Source: Hydrogenophaga sp. (GTDB lineage: Bacteria; Pseudomonadota; Gammaproteobacteria; Burkholderiales; Burkholderiaceae_C). Taken from it: a stretch of DNA of 64,000 bases. A program made the position numbers and the translations under genes. This document shows, one piece after another, positions 44,093-52,884 of the stretch (the stretch's first letter is position 1; each line of letters begins with the position of its first letter). Location: assembly GCF_030651625.1 (NCBI RefSeq), contig NZ_JAUSCF010000030.1:171289-235288 (forward strand). The letters run 5' to 3'. The notes under the pieces are model-generated. The model made no database searches, was not told where the DNA came from, and saw only the letters and a list, made by a program, of their open reading frames with translations.

Positions 44093-44836
44093 TCAGCCTT
44101 CCACCAGGCCCGGCTCGGGGGAAAGCCCCAGCCCGTAGGCCAGCTTGGCCCATTCGCGCACATTCAGTTGCCCCTTCACACCGGTCAGCAGCCCCTCAAA
44201 CACCGGCGCAGGCGCGCCCGCGCGCATGCCCTGCATCACCCCCAGGCGCTCGGGCGCGTTCAGTTGCGGCAGCATCCAGCGCATCACCAGCATCATTTCG
44301 GGCGGTGGCACCGTGGCCAGCAGGGCGTCGTGGACGGCGATCAGTTCGGCATCGGTGTAGGCGGCCCAGAGCGCGGTGTTGTGCACCGTTTCTTCGACGT
44401 GCATATGCTGGAAGTTGTCTGCCACGAACAGAGCCAGCGCCAGGTAGAGCGCCTGCAGCGCAGACTCACGCTCACCGGCCTCCAGGGTGAGCAAGGTCCG
44501 GGCCGCATCACCGAGGTGGGCGATGTGTCGGAGGTGCGCTTCGTGGTCCTCGGCCACCGGCTGGGAGACGCCGGGGCAGCGGGCATCGAGTGCCGGATGC
44601 GCGAATTCGTTTTCGTGGGCGACATGGCTGGCGCACAGGGCCAGGAGTTCTTCCACCCGGGCCATGGCGTGCTTCACGTCGGCGTCGTCTGTGGGGTCGG
44701 CGCGGCCAACCGCGATCAGCGTGTCGGCCATGAAGGCGCGCAAGGCCTTGTGGATGCCTGCGTACAGATTGAAGCGGCCAAGGCCGGTGCGGGCGGCAGC
44801 GGCCAGGTGGTTCATTTCGATCGCATGGGATTGCAT
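44093..44836 (-). CDS. Hemerythrin HHE-domain-like protein
   Basis: A 247-residue helical protein resembling hemerythrin-like domains. Candidate di-iron ligands are H29 (GIHKALR), H71 and H74 with E75 (SHVAHENEF), H98 and H101 (EDHEAHLRH), and H-M-H-V-E-E near residue 145. Such proteins bind O2 or NO, or act in iron-sulfur repair. ATG 44836 is chosen because AAAGGAATCCAC precedes it; ATG 44893 is a longer alternative. It is convergent with the PNPOx-GAF gene. A half-match to an FNR/DNR site (TTGAC-N4-GATGA, 44866-44879) lies upstream. Confidence 0.8.
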   Translation of the reverse strand: MQSHAIEMNHLAAAARTGLGRFNLYAGIHKALRAFMADTLIAVGRADPTDDADVKHAMARVEELLALCASHVAHENEFAHPALDARCPGVSQPVAEDHEAHLRHIAHLGDAARTLLTLEAGERESALQALYLALALFVADNFQHMHVEETVHNTALWAAYTDAELIAVHDALLATVPPPEMMLVMRWMLPQLNAPERLGVMQGMRAGAPAPVFEGLLTGVKGQLNVREWAKLAYGLGLSPEPGLVEG

Positions 44837-44952
44837 GTGGATTCCTTTGCCGGGCGGCGCCCGGTTTGACTTGTGATGACCGCAGCACCCCATGTGCCGC
44901 GTGTCATGGAAAACAAGTCTAGAAATCGCGCGCGAGGCGCGCTGCTAAATAG

Positions 44953-44984
44953 CGCTTAAAGGAATCGTAAAAAAACCTTAAGCG
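44953..44984 (-). terminator. Possible terminator hairpin after arfB
   Basis: On the minus strand CGCTTAAGG and CCTTTAAGCG pair with one bulge around a T-rich loop. There is no strong T-run after the stem, so terminator function is uncertain. Confidence 0.35.
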
Positions 44985-44998
44985 AACAGAAAACAGGT

Positions 44999-45400
44999 TC
45001 AGTCGATGCTGCGCACCCGGCCGCGCAGCTGCTTGACCGTCGATCGCGTGGCCTTGCCTTCCAGACGGCGCTGCTTCGAGCCAAACGTGGGCCTGGTGGG
45101 TTTGCGCGCCTTGGGCAATGTGGCCACGCTGTCCACCAGCGCCTGAAGCCGGTCCAGCGCCTCGGCCTTGTTCTGCTCCAGGCTGCGACTCGTCTGGGCC
45201 TTGATCACCACCACCCCTTCGGTGGTGATGCGTTTGTCGCTCAGGGCCAGCAGACGTTCCTTCACGGCCTCCGGCAGTGAAGACGCGTGCACGGCAAACC
45301 GGAGGTGCACCGCGTTGGACACCTTGTTGACGTTCTGTCCGCCCGCGCCCTGTGCGCGGATGGCGGTGAACTCCACTTGCGAAGGGTCGACCCGGGACAT
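44999..45400 (-). CDS. arfB: Alternative ribosome-rescue peptidyl-tRNA hydrolase ArfB (YaeJ)
   Basis: A 133-residue class I release-factor-like protein. The hydrolytic G-G-Q lies in RAQGAGGQNVNKVSNAVHLR, and the basic C-terminal tail (RPTFGSKQRRLEGKATRSTV) that enters the mRNA channel of a stalled ribosome is present. There is no codon-recognition domain, which separates it from RF1 and RF2. ATG 45400 (MSRVDPSQVEF) is the family start, although the frame opens further upstream. It lets ribosomes without a stop codon release their chain. It is a stand-alone gene here. Confidence 0.93.
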   Translation of the reverse strand: MSRVDPSQVEFTAIRAQGAGGQNVNKVSNAVHLRFAVHASSLPEAVKERLLALSDKRITTEGVVVIKAQTSRSLEQNKAEALDRLQALVDSVATLPKARKPTRPTFGSKQRRLEGKATRSTVKQLRGRVRSID

Positions 45401-45569
45401 GGGGGCAGTGTGCCACGCGAAAGTGTCTGCGTTTCGGGTGCGTGTCCCGCACAGGAAAGCAACAAAGCCTTGCGGGTTCCCCATTCAATTGTTAAGCCAA
45501 CCTTAAATGGATGGATTGCTTTCAAAGTTCTTACTCAATTGATGGCGCCGTGCCGCCCTGCGTAGCGAT

Positions 45570-45587
45570 GGTTGACATATGTCAACC
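45570..45587 (+). promoter_or_regulatory. FNR/DNR-type binding site upstream of the haem-protein gene
   Basis: GGTTGACATATGTCAACC is a perfect 18-bp palindrome containing TTGAC-N4-GTCAA, the form bound by CRP/FNR-family regulators such as DNR and NNR. It is centred at 45578.5. A possible -10 box TACGCT lies at 45607-45612, which puts the site near -41.5 of a class II promoter. Confidence 0.75.
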
Positions 45588-45639
45588 GGTCGATTCCTGT
45601 GAAGCCTACGCTGGACGCTCATCAAAACAGGAGACCCCC

Positions 45640-47073
45640 ATGAATAAAACCACCGCCCAAGGTGGGCTGCTGGCCGCCGTGGCGCTGTTCGGGGGGGCCT
45701 TGCTGCTCTCCTGGTTCACACACGGCACCGGTGTCATCCGCGACGACCCCAAGCGCAACATCAGCATCCCCAAGCAGTTGACCGTGCCCTTGCAGGTGCA
45801 GGCCGCCTACAACGGTACCGACATGTTCTTCCGCTACCGGTGGCCGGCCGAGAAGCCAGGCATCTTTCACGATGTGCTCACCTATGAGGACGGCAAATGG
45901 GTCACCAAAGGCAAGGCCGTACCGGGCTCCGAGCCTGACGGACTGCACGAGGACCGGGTGGCCATGATGCTGGACGATGGCAGCGTGCCCGAGTTCGCGC
46001 GCTATGGCGGCTATCTGGCCATTGGCGCGGGCATCGCCACCTTCACCAAGCACGCTTCCAGCGATGAGGTACAGGCACACCCCTACCTCGGCAAGAAACT
46101 CAAGCAGGACGAAGTGGGCAAGCACCTGCCGCAGACGCGCACCGACATCAATGACTGGGCCAGCGTTCAGCCTGAAGAAACCTTGAAGGCGCAACGGGCC
46201 GCCGGCTATTTCCTGGACTTGTGGCACTGGCGCGGCCATCGATCCAACCCGATCAACATGTCAGACGACCAACTGGTCGCCGAAGCCCGGATGGGCGACG
46301 CGGGCAAGAGCAGCGCAACCTCCAACTGGGACGGCGAACTCAAGCAGCCCAGGCTGATGTTCAACAGCACCGCCACGGGCTACAGGTCCCTGAAATGGGA
46401 CGATGTGGCGAACGGCAAGCTGTCACAGGACAGCACCTACTTTCTGCGCGACGGCGAGGCGGTCCCTTTTGACCCCGCCGCCGGCTGGCAGAACGGCGAT
46501 ACCCTGCCAAGGCGCATCCTGCGCACACCCGAGGAATCGACGGCCGACATTGCCGTGCAAGGCAAAGGGCTCTGGACCGATGGCTTCTGGGACGTGACGC
46601 TCACGCGCAAGCTCGACACCGGCCATCCGCTGGACGACAAGATCCTGAAAGACCAGGGCGCCTATGCGGTGGCTTTCTCCATCCACCGCAATGCCACGGG
46701 TGGACGATGGCACTATGTGTCACTGCCCTACTCACTGGGTCTGAGCCGGGACGCCAACATCGTGGCGCAGAAATTTGATGAGGCCGCTCCCACCTGGGGC
46801 GAAAAGTGGACAACGGTCGAACTCTTCTACCCCGGCCAGGTGAGTTGGCCGCACCTCAACAGCACCCAGCACGCTGGCGCGAAGTACATCAAACAGGGAC
46901 AGCCTGTGACCACGCACCACAGCGTGGACCAGCTCAAGCACTACGGCGTCGAAGCCGAGTTCGCGAGCGAGATCTACAACCAGTGGCGCTGGACACTGCT
47001 CGCCGGCCTCGTGCTGATCGCGGCATTCGGCTTTGCCCTCAACCAGTCGCTCAAGCGCACCACAGGAGTCTGA
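45640..47073 (+). CDS. Ethylbenzene-dehydrogenase-type haem-binding domain protein
   Basis: A 477-residue protein with an N-terminal anchor helix (about 10-26, no cleavage site evident), a large soluble domain facing the periplasm and a C-terminal helix (about 451-470). The soluble part (NISIPKQLTVPLQVQAAYNG, FFRYRWPAEKPG, then GLWTDGFWDVTLTRKLDTGHP) resembles the EB_dh haem b domain of DMSO-reductase-family gamma subunits. No molybdopterin subunit gene is near, so it probably acts as a membrane-tethered cytochrome with the downstream protein. CAGGAGACCCCC precedes the ATG. The FNR/DNR-type palindrome upstream points to induction at low oxygen or by NO. Confidence 0.75.
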   Translation: MNKTTAQGGLLAAVALFGGALLLSWFTHGTGVIRDDPKRNISIPKQLTVPLQVQAAYNGTDMFFRYRWPAEKPGIFHDVLTYEDGKWVTKGKAVPGSEPDGLHEDRVAMMLDDGSVPEFARYGGYLAIGAGIATFTKHASSDEVQAHPYLGKKLKQDEVGKHLPQTRTDINDWASVQPEETLKAQRAAGYFLDLWHWRGHRSNPINMSDDQLVAEARMGDAGKSSATSNWDGELKQPRLMFNSTATGYRSLKWDDVANGKLSQDSTYFLRDGEAVPFDPAAGWQNGDTLPRRILRTPEESTADIAVQGKGLWTDGFWDVTLTRKLDTGHPLDDKILKDQGAYAVAFSIHRNATGGRWHYVSLPYSLGLSRDANIVAQKFDEAAPTWGEKWTTVELFYPGQVSWPHLNSTQHAGAKYIKQGQPVTTHHSVDQLKHYGVEAEFASEIYNQWRWTLLAGLVLIAAFGFALNQSLKRTTGV

Positions 47074-47075
47074 TC

Positions 47076-47624
47076 ATGGATGCTTATCACGTCGTGATGG
47101 TTCACTTTCCGATCGCGCTTTGGATGACCGCCACACTGGCGATCTTCCTGCGGGTGTTCTCTGATGGCCCGCTGGCCAGAGCCGTTGATCACGCACTCGT
47201 TCCCCTGCTCAGCGCGAGCCTGGTGTTCGGTGTCATTGCGTTTGCCATCGGCCTGATGGTGTGGCCCTGGGAAACGATCTCCGCGTCGGCCCTGGGTCGC
47301 AACCATGTGCTGCTCGCCAGCTGGACCGTGGCCTACTGGGCCATGATCCTGTTCGTGCGGTGGCGCCGGGGCGAGAGCGTGTGGCAGGGCACATCGCGCT
47401 GGGTCATGGCCGTACTGGCTTTCCTGGGCAGCGCCCTGCTGGGCATCACCGGCACCCTGGGCGGCCACCTCGTGGGCATCTACACCGAGGTCTCTGACCT
47501 GCTACGCATCTTGGGATGGGAGGTGTACACCACCTACTACGTGCCCAACATCACCCTGATTGCTCTGGCCGTGATTTCGCTGGGGCTGCTGGTCATGGCA
47601 TTCCTGAGCCGCAAGGCGACCTGA
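47076..47624 (+). CDS. DUF2231-like four-helix membrane protein
   Basis: A 182-residue membrane protein with four or five hydrophobic segments. The first contains VMVHFPIALWMTATL, the HFP-x-A-L-W pattern of DUF2231. H10, H77 (GRNHVLLASW) and H131 (GTLGGHLVG) lie near the membrane edge and could hold haem b. The start is 2 bases after the upstream stop, with CACAGGAGTCTGATC before it, so the two are one operon. An electron-transfer partner for the EB_dh-type protein is inferred. Its role is not known. Confidence 0.72.
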   Translation: MDAYHVVMVHFPIALWMTATLAIFLRVFSDGPLARAVDHALVPLLSASLVFGVIAFAIGLMVWPWETISASALGRNHVLLASWTVAYWAMILFVRWRRGESVWQGTSRWVMAVLAFLGSALLGITGTLGGHLVGIYTEVSDLLRILGWEVYTTYYVPNITLIALAVISLGLLVMAFLSRKAT

Positions 47625-47697
47625 GCGTCGCGGCGAACCGCCGGCAACAGATCGGGCCGCAGCGGACCACCAGCGCGTCCGCCCCGCCCGGGATCCT

Positions 47698-48519
47698 TCA
47701 GGGCCGCAGCCTCTGCGGCCCTGAGAGTGGCGGGTCCAGCCGCTCATCCACCTCGTCTTTCAGGGCGATGCCCGTGATCTGGCGCAGGCGGGCCTGCCGC
47801 AACAGCGCCATCAGTTTGCCTGCCGCCCGCTCGGGTGGCAGGCCCGCGTCGCGCACGTTGGAGATGCAGTTGCGCTGCGCATCGCTCAGGCCCACACGCG
47901 GTGCCCATGTGAAGTAGATGCCCAGGCTGTCCGGCGAGCTCAGCCCCGGGCGCTCCCCGATCAACACCACCACGGTGCGTGCGTGCAGCAAAGCACCGAT
48001 CTCGTCGCCAATGGCCACGCGGCCCTGCTCGACCAGCGCCACCGGCGCCAGCGTCCAGCGGTGTGTATCGTCCTCCCGGAGTCGCTTCACGAGGTTTGTC
48101 ATCAGCGGCAGGGCGTGCTGCATGGCGGCATGGGCCGAAAGACCATCGGCGATCACAAAGGCGAGGTCAGGTGGTGTGTCTGTCCCTTGGTCTTGTTGCC
48201 AGTTCTGCAGGGTCTGCACCGAGCCGGCATCCAGCCGGCGCCCCAGGTCGGGTCGTTGCAGGTAGGTGATTCGGTCGGGTGCGGCACTGTGCAATTGAAG
48301 CGCCTGCAGACCGAGCGCGTGCAGGGGTTCTGTGAGTTGGGTCGGGTCGAAAGGCAGGTGCACCGCATCGCGTGCCTGTGCATGGGCCAACTGGAATGCC
48401 AGGTGCGCGGCCGTGGGCTGACTGACACCGGCACGTCCCAGAGCGATGCGCGCGTCGGTGAAGCGCCGAAGTCCGCGCCACAGCGCGGGCGTGACGGTCG
48501 CCGTGGGCACCTTGTTCAT
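47698..48519 (-). CDS. eutC: Ethanolamine ammonia-lyase small subunit
   Basis: A 273-residue EutC that, with EutB and adenosylcobalamin, splits ethanolamine into acetaldehyde and ammonia. DARIALGRAGVSQPTAAHLAFQ, HLPFD, LAFVIADGLSAHAAMQHAL, VVVLIGERPGLSSPDSLGIY and SNVRDAGLPPERAAGKLMALL match the family. Its start overlaps the eutB stop by 4 bases. At the end, CAGGGCCGCAG and CTGCGGCCCTG (47700-47724) form an 11-bp hairpin spanning the stop codon. No eutA, carboxysome or aldehyde-dehydrogenase genes are near. Confidence 0.95.
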   Translation of the reverse strand: MNKVPTATVTPALWRGLRRFTDARIALGRAGVSQPTAAHLAFQLAHAQARDAVHLPFDPTQLTEPLHALGLQALQLHSAAPDRITYLQRPDLGRRLDAGSVQTLQNWQQDQGTDTPPDLAFVIADGLSAHAAMQHALPLMTNLVKRLREDDTHRWTLAPVALVEQGRVAIGDEIGALLHARTVVVLIGERPGLSSPDSLGIYFTWAPRVGLSDAQRNCISNVRDAGLPPERAAGKLMALLRQARLRQITGIALKDEVDERLDPPLSGPQRLRP

Positions 48520-49928
48520 GACGCCTCCAGGCGGGCAATGGCTGGTGCAAAGGCATCCGGCAACGCAGGCACCAGGCGCATGCCCTCTCCTGGCTCGGTC
48601 ACACCCATGCGTTGCAACCAGGCTTCAAACTCCGGTGCGGGCCGAAGGCCGAGCAGCAGACGCATGGCCAGCGCGTCGTGGAACGAGGTGCTCTGGTAGT
48701 TGAGCATGATGTCGTCCGCCCCCGGCACACCCATGATGAAGCTGACCCCGGCCGTGCACAGCACGGTCAGCAGCGCGTCCATGTCGTCGCTGTCTGCCTC
48801 GGCGTGGTTGGTGTAGCAGACATCGCAACCCATGGGCACGCCCAGCAGCTTGCCGCAAAAGTGGTCTTCCAGTCCGGCACGCAGGATCTGCTTGCCATTG
48901 AAAAGGTATTCAGGGCCAATGAAGCCCACCACCGTGTTGACCAGCAGCGGCTGGAAGTGCCGCGCCACCGCGTAGGCGCGGGCTTCAATGGTCTGCTGGT
49001 CGCAGCCATGGTGGGCATTGGCCGACAAGGCGCTGCCCTGGCCAGTCTCGAAATACATCACGTGCTCGCCGCGCTGCCCGTCGTCAAAAACCGCGCCACG
49101 CCGCTGCGCAAGTGCCGCTGCGCGCGCCTCAGCCAGCAGCGCGAGGTCGATGCCGAAACTGCGGTTGGTGGCCTCGGTGCCGCCAATCGACTGGAAAACC
49201 AGATCGACCGGCGCACCCCGTTCCATGGCCTGCAGCGTGTTGGTCACGTGTGTGAGCACACAGCTTTGCGTGGGCATTGCGTAGCGGGTGATCACCTCAT
49301 CGAGCATGTGCAGCAGGCGCTGGACCTGCGGCACGTTGTCGGTGGCGGGGTTGATGCCGATCACCGCATCGCCACTGCCCATGAGCAGGCCATCGATCAG
49401 GCTGGCGGCGATGCCGGCCATGTCGTCGGTGGGGTGGTTGGGTTGCAGGCGTGTGGCCAGCCGGCCCGGCAGCCCGATGGTGCCGCGAAAACGCGTGACC
49501 ACGGTGCACTTGCGTGCGATCAGTGCCAGATCCTGAACCCTGCAGAGCTTGCTCACTGCGGCCACCATTTCGGGTGTGAGGCCGGGGGCCAGCGACGTCA
49601 GTGTCGCGGTGTCGGCTTCGTCACCGAGCAGCCAGTTGCGGAAGTCGCCCACGGTCAGGTGCGACACCGGCGCAAAAGCCGCGCGGTCGTGGGTGTCCAC
49701 GATGAGGCGGGTCACCTCGTCGGCCTCATAGGGCACCACAGTCTCGTTCAGGAAATGCGCCAGCGGCAGGTCGGCCAGGGCCATCTGGGCCGCCACACGC
49801 TCCTGGCTGTCAGCCGCGGCCACACCAGCGAGCTGATCACCCGAGCGCAGCGGCGAAGCGCGCGCCATCAGCGCGCGCAGGTCGTCAAAGACGTAGCGCC
49901 GTGGGCCGATGGTGTGAGCGTGTTGCAA
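48516..49928 (-). CDS. eutB: Ethanolamine ammonia-lyase large subunit
   Basis: A 470-residue TIM-barrel EutB, full length. HTIGPRRYVFDDLRALMARASPLRSGDQLAG is the family N-terminus, with ALADLPLAHFLNETVVPYEADEVTRLI, GINPATDNVPQ and FNGKQILRAGLEDHFCGKLLG further on, including the substrate and B12 contacts. It begins 23 bases after the last ABC permease gene on the same strand, so the importer and the lyase are probably co-transcribed. That suggests the importer brings in ethanolamine or a related amino alcohol, or that both are controlled together. Confidence 0.95.
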   Translation of the reverse strand: MQHAHTIGPRRYVFDDLRALMARASPLRSGDQLAGVAAADSQERVAAQMALADLPLAHFLNETVVPYEADEVTRLIVDTHDRAAFAPVSHLTVGDFRNWLLGDEADTATLTSLAPGLTPEMVAAVSKLCRVQDLALIARKCTVVTRFRGTIGLPGRLATRLQPNHPTDDMAGIAASLIDGLLMGSGDAVIGINPATDNVPQVQRLLHMLDEVITRYAMPTQSCVLTHVTNTLQAMERGAPVDLVFQSIGGTEATNRSFGIDLALLAEARAAALAQRRGAVFDDGQRGEHVMYFETGQGSALSANAHHGCDQQTIEARAYAVARHFQPLLVNTVVGFIGPEYLFNGKQILRAGLEDHFCGKLLGVPMGCDVCYTNHAEADSDDMDALLTVLCTAGVSFIMGVPGADDIMLNYQSTSFHDALAMRLLLGLRPAPEFEAWLQRMGVTEPGEGMRLVPALPDAFAPAIARLEAS

Positions 49929-49951
49929 GATTCAGACCTTAGCAGTTGCTG

Positions 49952-50809
49952 TCATGGCTGTGTCGCAGGTTTTCGCCAGAGCAGCATCAGCGCCAGCAGC
50001 GCCGATGCGATCATGAGGAACAGGCTGATGGCATTGAGCACCGGCGTGGCGCCTTCGCGCATGCGGCTGTACATGAGCACCGTCAGCGGCGGATCGGAGC
50101 CCACCAGCATCAGCGTGGTGTTGAAGTTCTCGAACGACATCAGGAACGCCATGGCGGCTGCGCCAATCATGCTCGGGCGCAGGTAGGGCAACGTGATGGT
50201 CCACAGCACCGCGAGCCGGCTGGCACCCAGGTTGTAGGCGGCTTCTTCGAGCGTGCGGTCGAAGCGACGCAGGCTGGCCGAAATGGTGAGCGTGGCAATG
50301 GTGACGATGTAGCAGAACTGCCCCAGGATCACCAGTGGCAACCCAGGGCGCAGGAAGTCCAGCTCCAGCCCCCAGGTTTCGTCGGCAAAGTTGGCGATGC
50401 GGCTGGCGAAGGCGAGGATGGAGATGCCCAGGATCACGCCCGGAATCACCAGCGGCAGCATGGTCAGCAACGCAATCGCGTTCTTGCCGGGAAACTCGAA
50501 GCGTTCCAGCAGGAAGGCGTTGCAGGTGCCCACACCCACCGACAACACCGTGACCCACAGGGCTACCCAGGCGCTGGTGCCCAGGCTTCTGATCAGTTCG
50601 CCGTCGGCCAGCAGGCCGGTGCGGGTATCGCTGTCGGCCACAAACCAGTCAAGCGTGAAGCCCATCCACGGCGGCGTGGGATAAGCCGCGTCGTTGAACG
50701 CGAACACGGCCACCACCAGCAACGGCACGAACAGGAACACAAAGAACCCGACCACGAAGGCGCCCAGGCCGAAGCGCTGCGAGGCGGGGCGAGGCAGGCT
50801 GGGGATCAT
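49952..50809 (-). CDS. ABC transporter permease, PotC type
   Basis: A 285-residue inner-membrane permease with six helices. The conserved EAA loop is EEAAYNLGASRLAVLWTITLP (about 200-220). FVFLFVPLLVVAVFAFND is helix 1. It is the second permease of an ABC importer of the polyamine/opine type with the genes at 50886, 51760 and 52885. It follows a 76-base gap with a repeat. Immediately downstream is eutB. Confidence 0.92.
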   Translation of the reverse strand: MIPSLPRPASQRFGLGAFVVGFFVFLFVPLLVVAVFAFNDAAYPTPPWMGFTLDWFVADSDTRTGLLADGELIRSLGTSAWVALWVTVLSVGVGTCNAFLLERFEFPGKNAIALLTMLPLVIPGVILGISILAFASRIANFADETWGLELDFLRPGLPLVILGQFCYIVTIATLTISASLRRFDRTLEEAAYNLGASRLAVLWTITLPYLRPSMIGAAAMAFLMSFENFNTTLMLVGSDPPLTVLMYSRMREGATPVLNAISLFLMIASALLALMLLWRKPATQP

Positions 50810-50816
50810 GGTCAGT

Positions 50817-50883
50817 GCCCGCCCGGCCGCCCGAAGGGCTCTGAGCGCCCCCTCGGGGGGCAGAGAACGAAGAGAACGTGGGG
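50817..50883 (-). repeat. Dispersed GC-rich intergenic repeat
   Basis: A C-run/G-run stem (CGCCCCCTCGGGGGGC) with GGGCTCTGAGCGCC and AACGAAGAGAACGTGGGGG, a diverged form of the family. It fills the space between the two permease genes and could set their relative expression. Confidence 0.55.
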
Positions 50884-50885
50884 GC

Positions 50886-51752
50886 TCACGTCTTCATCAC
50901 AGCGCCGAAGCGCTGGCCAGTCAATTTCAGACCTGCCCAGACGAGGAGACTGGACAGGAACAACAGCAGGAAACCGAAGGCGGCGCCCTGGTTCCAGTTG
51001 AAGCGGGTGATGAACTGGGTGTAGATCTGCTCAGTGAACCACAACGAGTTCTTGCCACCCAGCAGCGTGGGCGTGAGGTAGTTGCCCAGGCAGAGCATGA
51101 AGACCACGATGCTGCCGGCGGCGATGCCGGGCGCGGCGTGCGGGATGACAATGCGGCGCACGATGTTGGCGGTGCTGCCATCCAAGTCGTAGGCGGCTTC
51201 GATCATGCTGTCGTCCAGACTCTCCAGGCTGTTGACCAGCGGAATCACCATGAACAGCAGCGAGGCGTACACCAGGCCCACCAGGATGGTGGCGTCGCGG
51301 TAGAGCAGCTCCACAGGCTGGTCGGCCAGGCCCACAGCCTGCAGCACGCTGGAGACCACGCCGGTTTCGCGCAGCAGGATCAGCCAGCCCAGGGTGCGCA
51401 CCATTTCACTGACCCAGAACGGCAACAGGCACAACACCAGCAGCACGGTCTTGGCGCGGCCCTGCGCCACTTTGGCGATGTACCAGGCGGCCGGAAAGGC
51501 CAGCAGCAGTGTGAGCACCGTGGCCAGCACCGACAGCGTGGCTGTGCGCACAAAGGTGTTCCAGTACAGCGGCTCGTCCACGAAGGTGCGGTACTGGTCC
51601 AGGCTGAAGCCGTATTCACCCGGCCCCACCCGGGCCTGCAGCGAAAGCACCAGCAGCTCCACATGCGGCAGGATGACCAGACCCAGCAGCCACAGCAGCG
51701 CGGGCGCGAGCAGCACCCAGAGGAAGAAGCGGCGGTGGGTCGACTCGCTCAT
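50886..51752 (-). CDS. ABC transporter permease, PotB type
   Basis: A 288-residue inner-membrane permease with six helices. The EAA loop is IEAAYDLDGSTANIVRRIVIP, and NYLTPTLLGGKNS lies before the last helix as in PotB-like proteins. The frame is open upstream, but ATG 51752 (MSESTHRRFF) follows directly after the ATPase gene stop and gives the normal N-terminus. It pairs with the PotC-type protein to form the channel. Confidence 0.92.
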   Translation of the reverse strand: MSESTHRRFFLWVLLAPALLWLLGLVILPHVELLVLSLQARVGPGEYGFSLDQYRTFVDEPLYWNTFVRTATLSVLATVLTLLLAFPAAWYIAKVAQGRAKTVLLVLCLLPFWVSEMVRTLGWLILLRETGVVSSVLQAVGLADQPVELLYRDATILVGLVYASLLFMVIPLVNSLESLDDSMIEAAYDLDGSTANIVRRIVIPHAAPGIAAGSIVVFMLCLGNYLTPTLLGGKNSLWFTEQIYTQFITRFNWNQGAAFGFLLLFLSSLLVWAGLKLTGQRFGAVMKT

Positions 51753-51759
51753 GACCAGA

Positions 51760-52875
51760 TCAGACGCGAAAACACCATGCCTGGTCGGGTCGGTAGGTGA
51801 AATGCACCGTCTCGCCGTTCTGCAGATCAGCCAGCCGCCCTGTGAGCGGCAAAGCAATGTGCAAAGGTGTGCCGGACGTAACTTCATGCACCTGCACGGT
51901 GGAGTTGCCGCCGTCAAACAGCAGGCTTTGCACGGTGGCGCTGAACGCCGGGTTCCCCGCGGGCAGCTCACCCGCCTGGCGGCCTATCTCAATCGCTTCA
52001 GGGCGCACGAAGAGCACCGCCGTCTCGCCCACGTCCAGCGATTCCACGCGCTTTGCCCACAGGCCCAGACCGCTGGCGGTGCGCAGCAGCACCTGCTCAC
52101 CGTTGCGTGCTTCAATGCGGCCCTCAAAGCGGTTGTTGTTGCCCACAAACCCCGCCACAAAGGCGGTGGCCGGCTGGTAATAGAGGTGCTGCGGGCTACC
52201 GACTTGCTCGAAGCGACCGTGGTTCATGACGGCCACCTGGTCGGACATGACCAGCGCTTCGGACTGGTCGTGCGTGATGTAGACGAAGGTGGTGCCGACT
52301 TCGGCCTGCAACTGCTTGAGCTCCACCTTCATGTGCTCGCGCAGCTTGAGATCGAGCGCACCCAGCGGTTCATCGAGCAGCAGCAAGGCAGGCTCCAGCA
52401 CCAGCGAACGCGCGATGGCCACGCGCTGCTTCTGCCCACCCGAGAGCTGGTCGATGCGCTTGCTTTCGCTGCCGGGAAGGCCCACACGCCGCAGCATGTC
52501 GGTCATCCTGGCCTTGGCGGCGGCGCTCTTGATACCGCGTCGCTCCAGGCCATAGGCGATGTTCTCTCCCACGCTCATCATGGGGAACAGCGCCAGGTGC
52601 TGGAACACCATGTTGACCGGGCGCCGGTTGGGCGGCACGCCCAGCATGGACGCGCCCTTGATGTGCAGGTCACCGCCGTCCGGGGCGATGAAGCCCGCGA
52701 TCATGCGCAGCAGCGTGGTCTTGCCACAGCCGGACGGGCCGAGGATGGAAAAAAACGAACCACGGCGAACGCTGAAGCTGAGGTCCTGCACCGCCACAAA
52801 CGCTCCGAAGCGTTTGTGCAGGGACAGCACCTCCAGATCGTGTTCGCCGGACGCAGCGGGGGCGGAGTTCGGCAC
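51760..52875 (-). CDS. ABC transporter ATP-binding protein, PotA type
   Basis: A 371-residue ATPase. Walker A is GPSGCGKTT (about 47-55), the Q-loop is in VFQHLALFP, the signature is LSGGQKQRVAIAR, Walker B is LLLLDEP and the switch His is in ITHDQSEAL. The C-terminal about 100 residues form a TOBE regulatory domain. The start is a GTG at 52875, 9 bases after the receptor gene stop. The length and TOBE domain are typical of the PotA/MalK-like importer class. Confidence 0.94.
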   Translation of the reverse strand: MPNSAPAASGEHDLEVLSLHKRFGAFVAVQDLSFSVRRGSFFSILGPSGCGKTTLLRMIAGFIAPDGGDLHIKGASMLGVPPNRRPVNMVFQHLALFPMMSVGENIAYGLERRGIKSAAAKARMTDMLRRVGLPGSESKRIDQLSGGQKQRVAIARSLVLEPALLLLDEPLGALDLKLREHMKVELKQLQAEVGTTFVYITHDQSEALVMSDQVAVMNHGRFEQVGSPQHLYYQPATAFVAGFVGNNNRFEGRIEARNGEQVLLRTASGLGLWAKRVESLDVGETAVLFVRPEAIEIGRQAGELPAGNPAFSATVQSLLFDGGNSTVQVHEVTSGTPLHIALPLTGRLADLQNGETVHFTYRPDQAWCFRV

Positions 52876-52884
52876 CGCAGCCGC

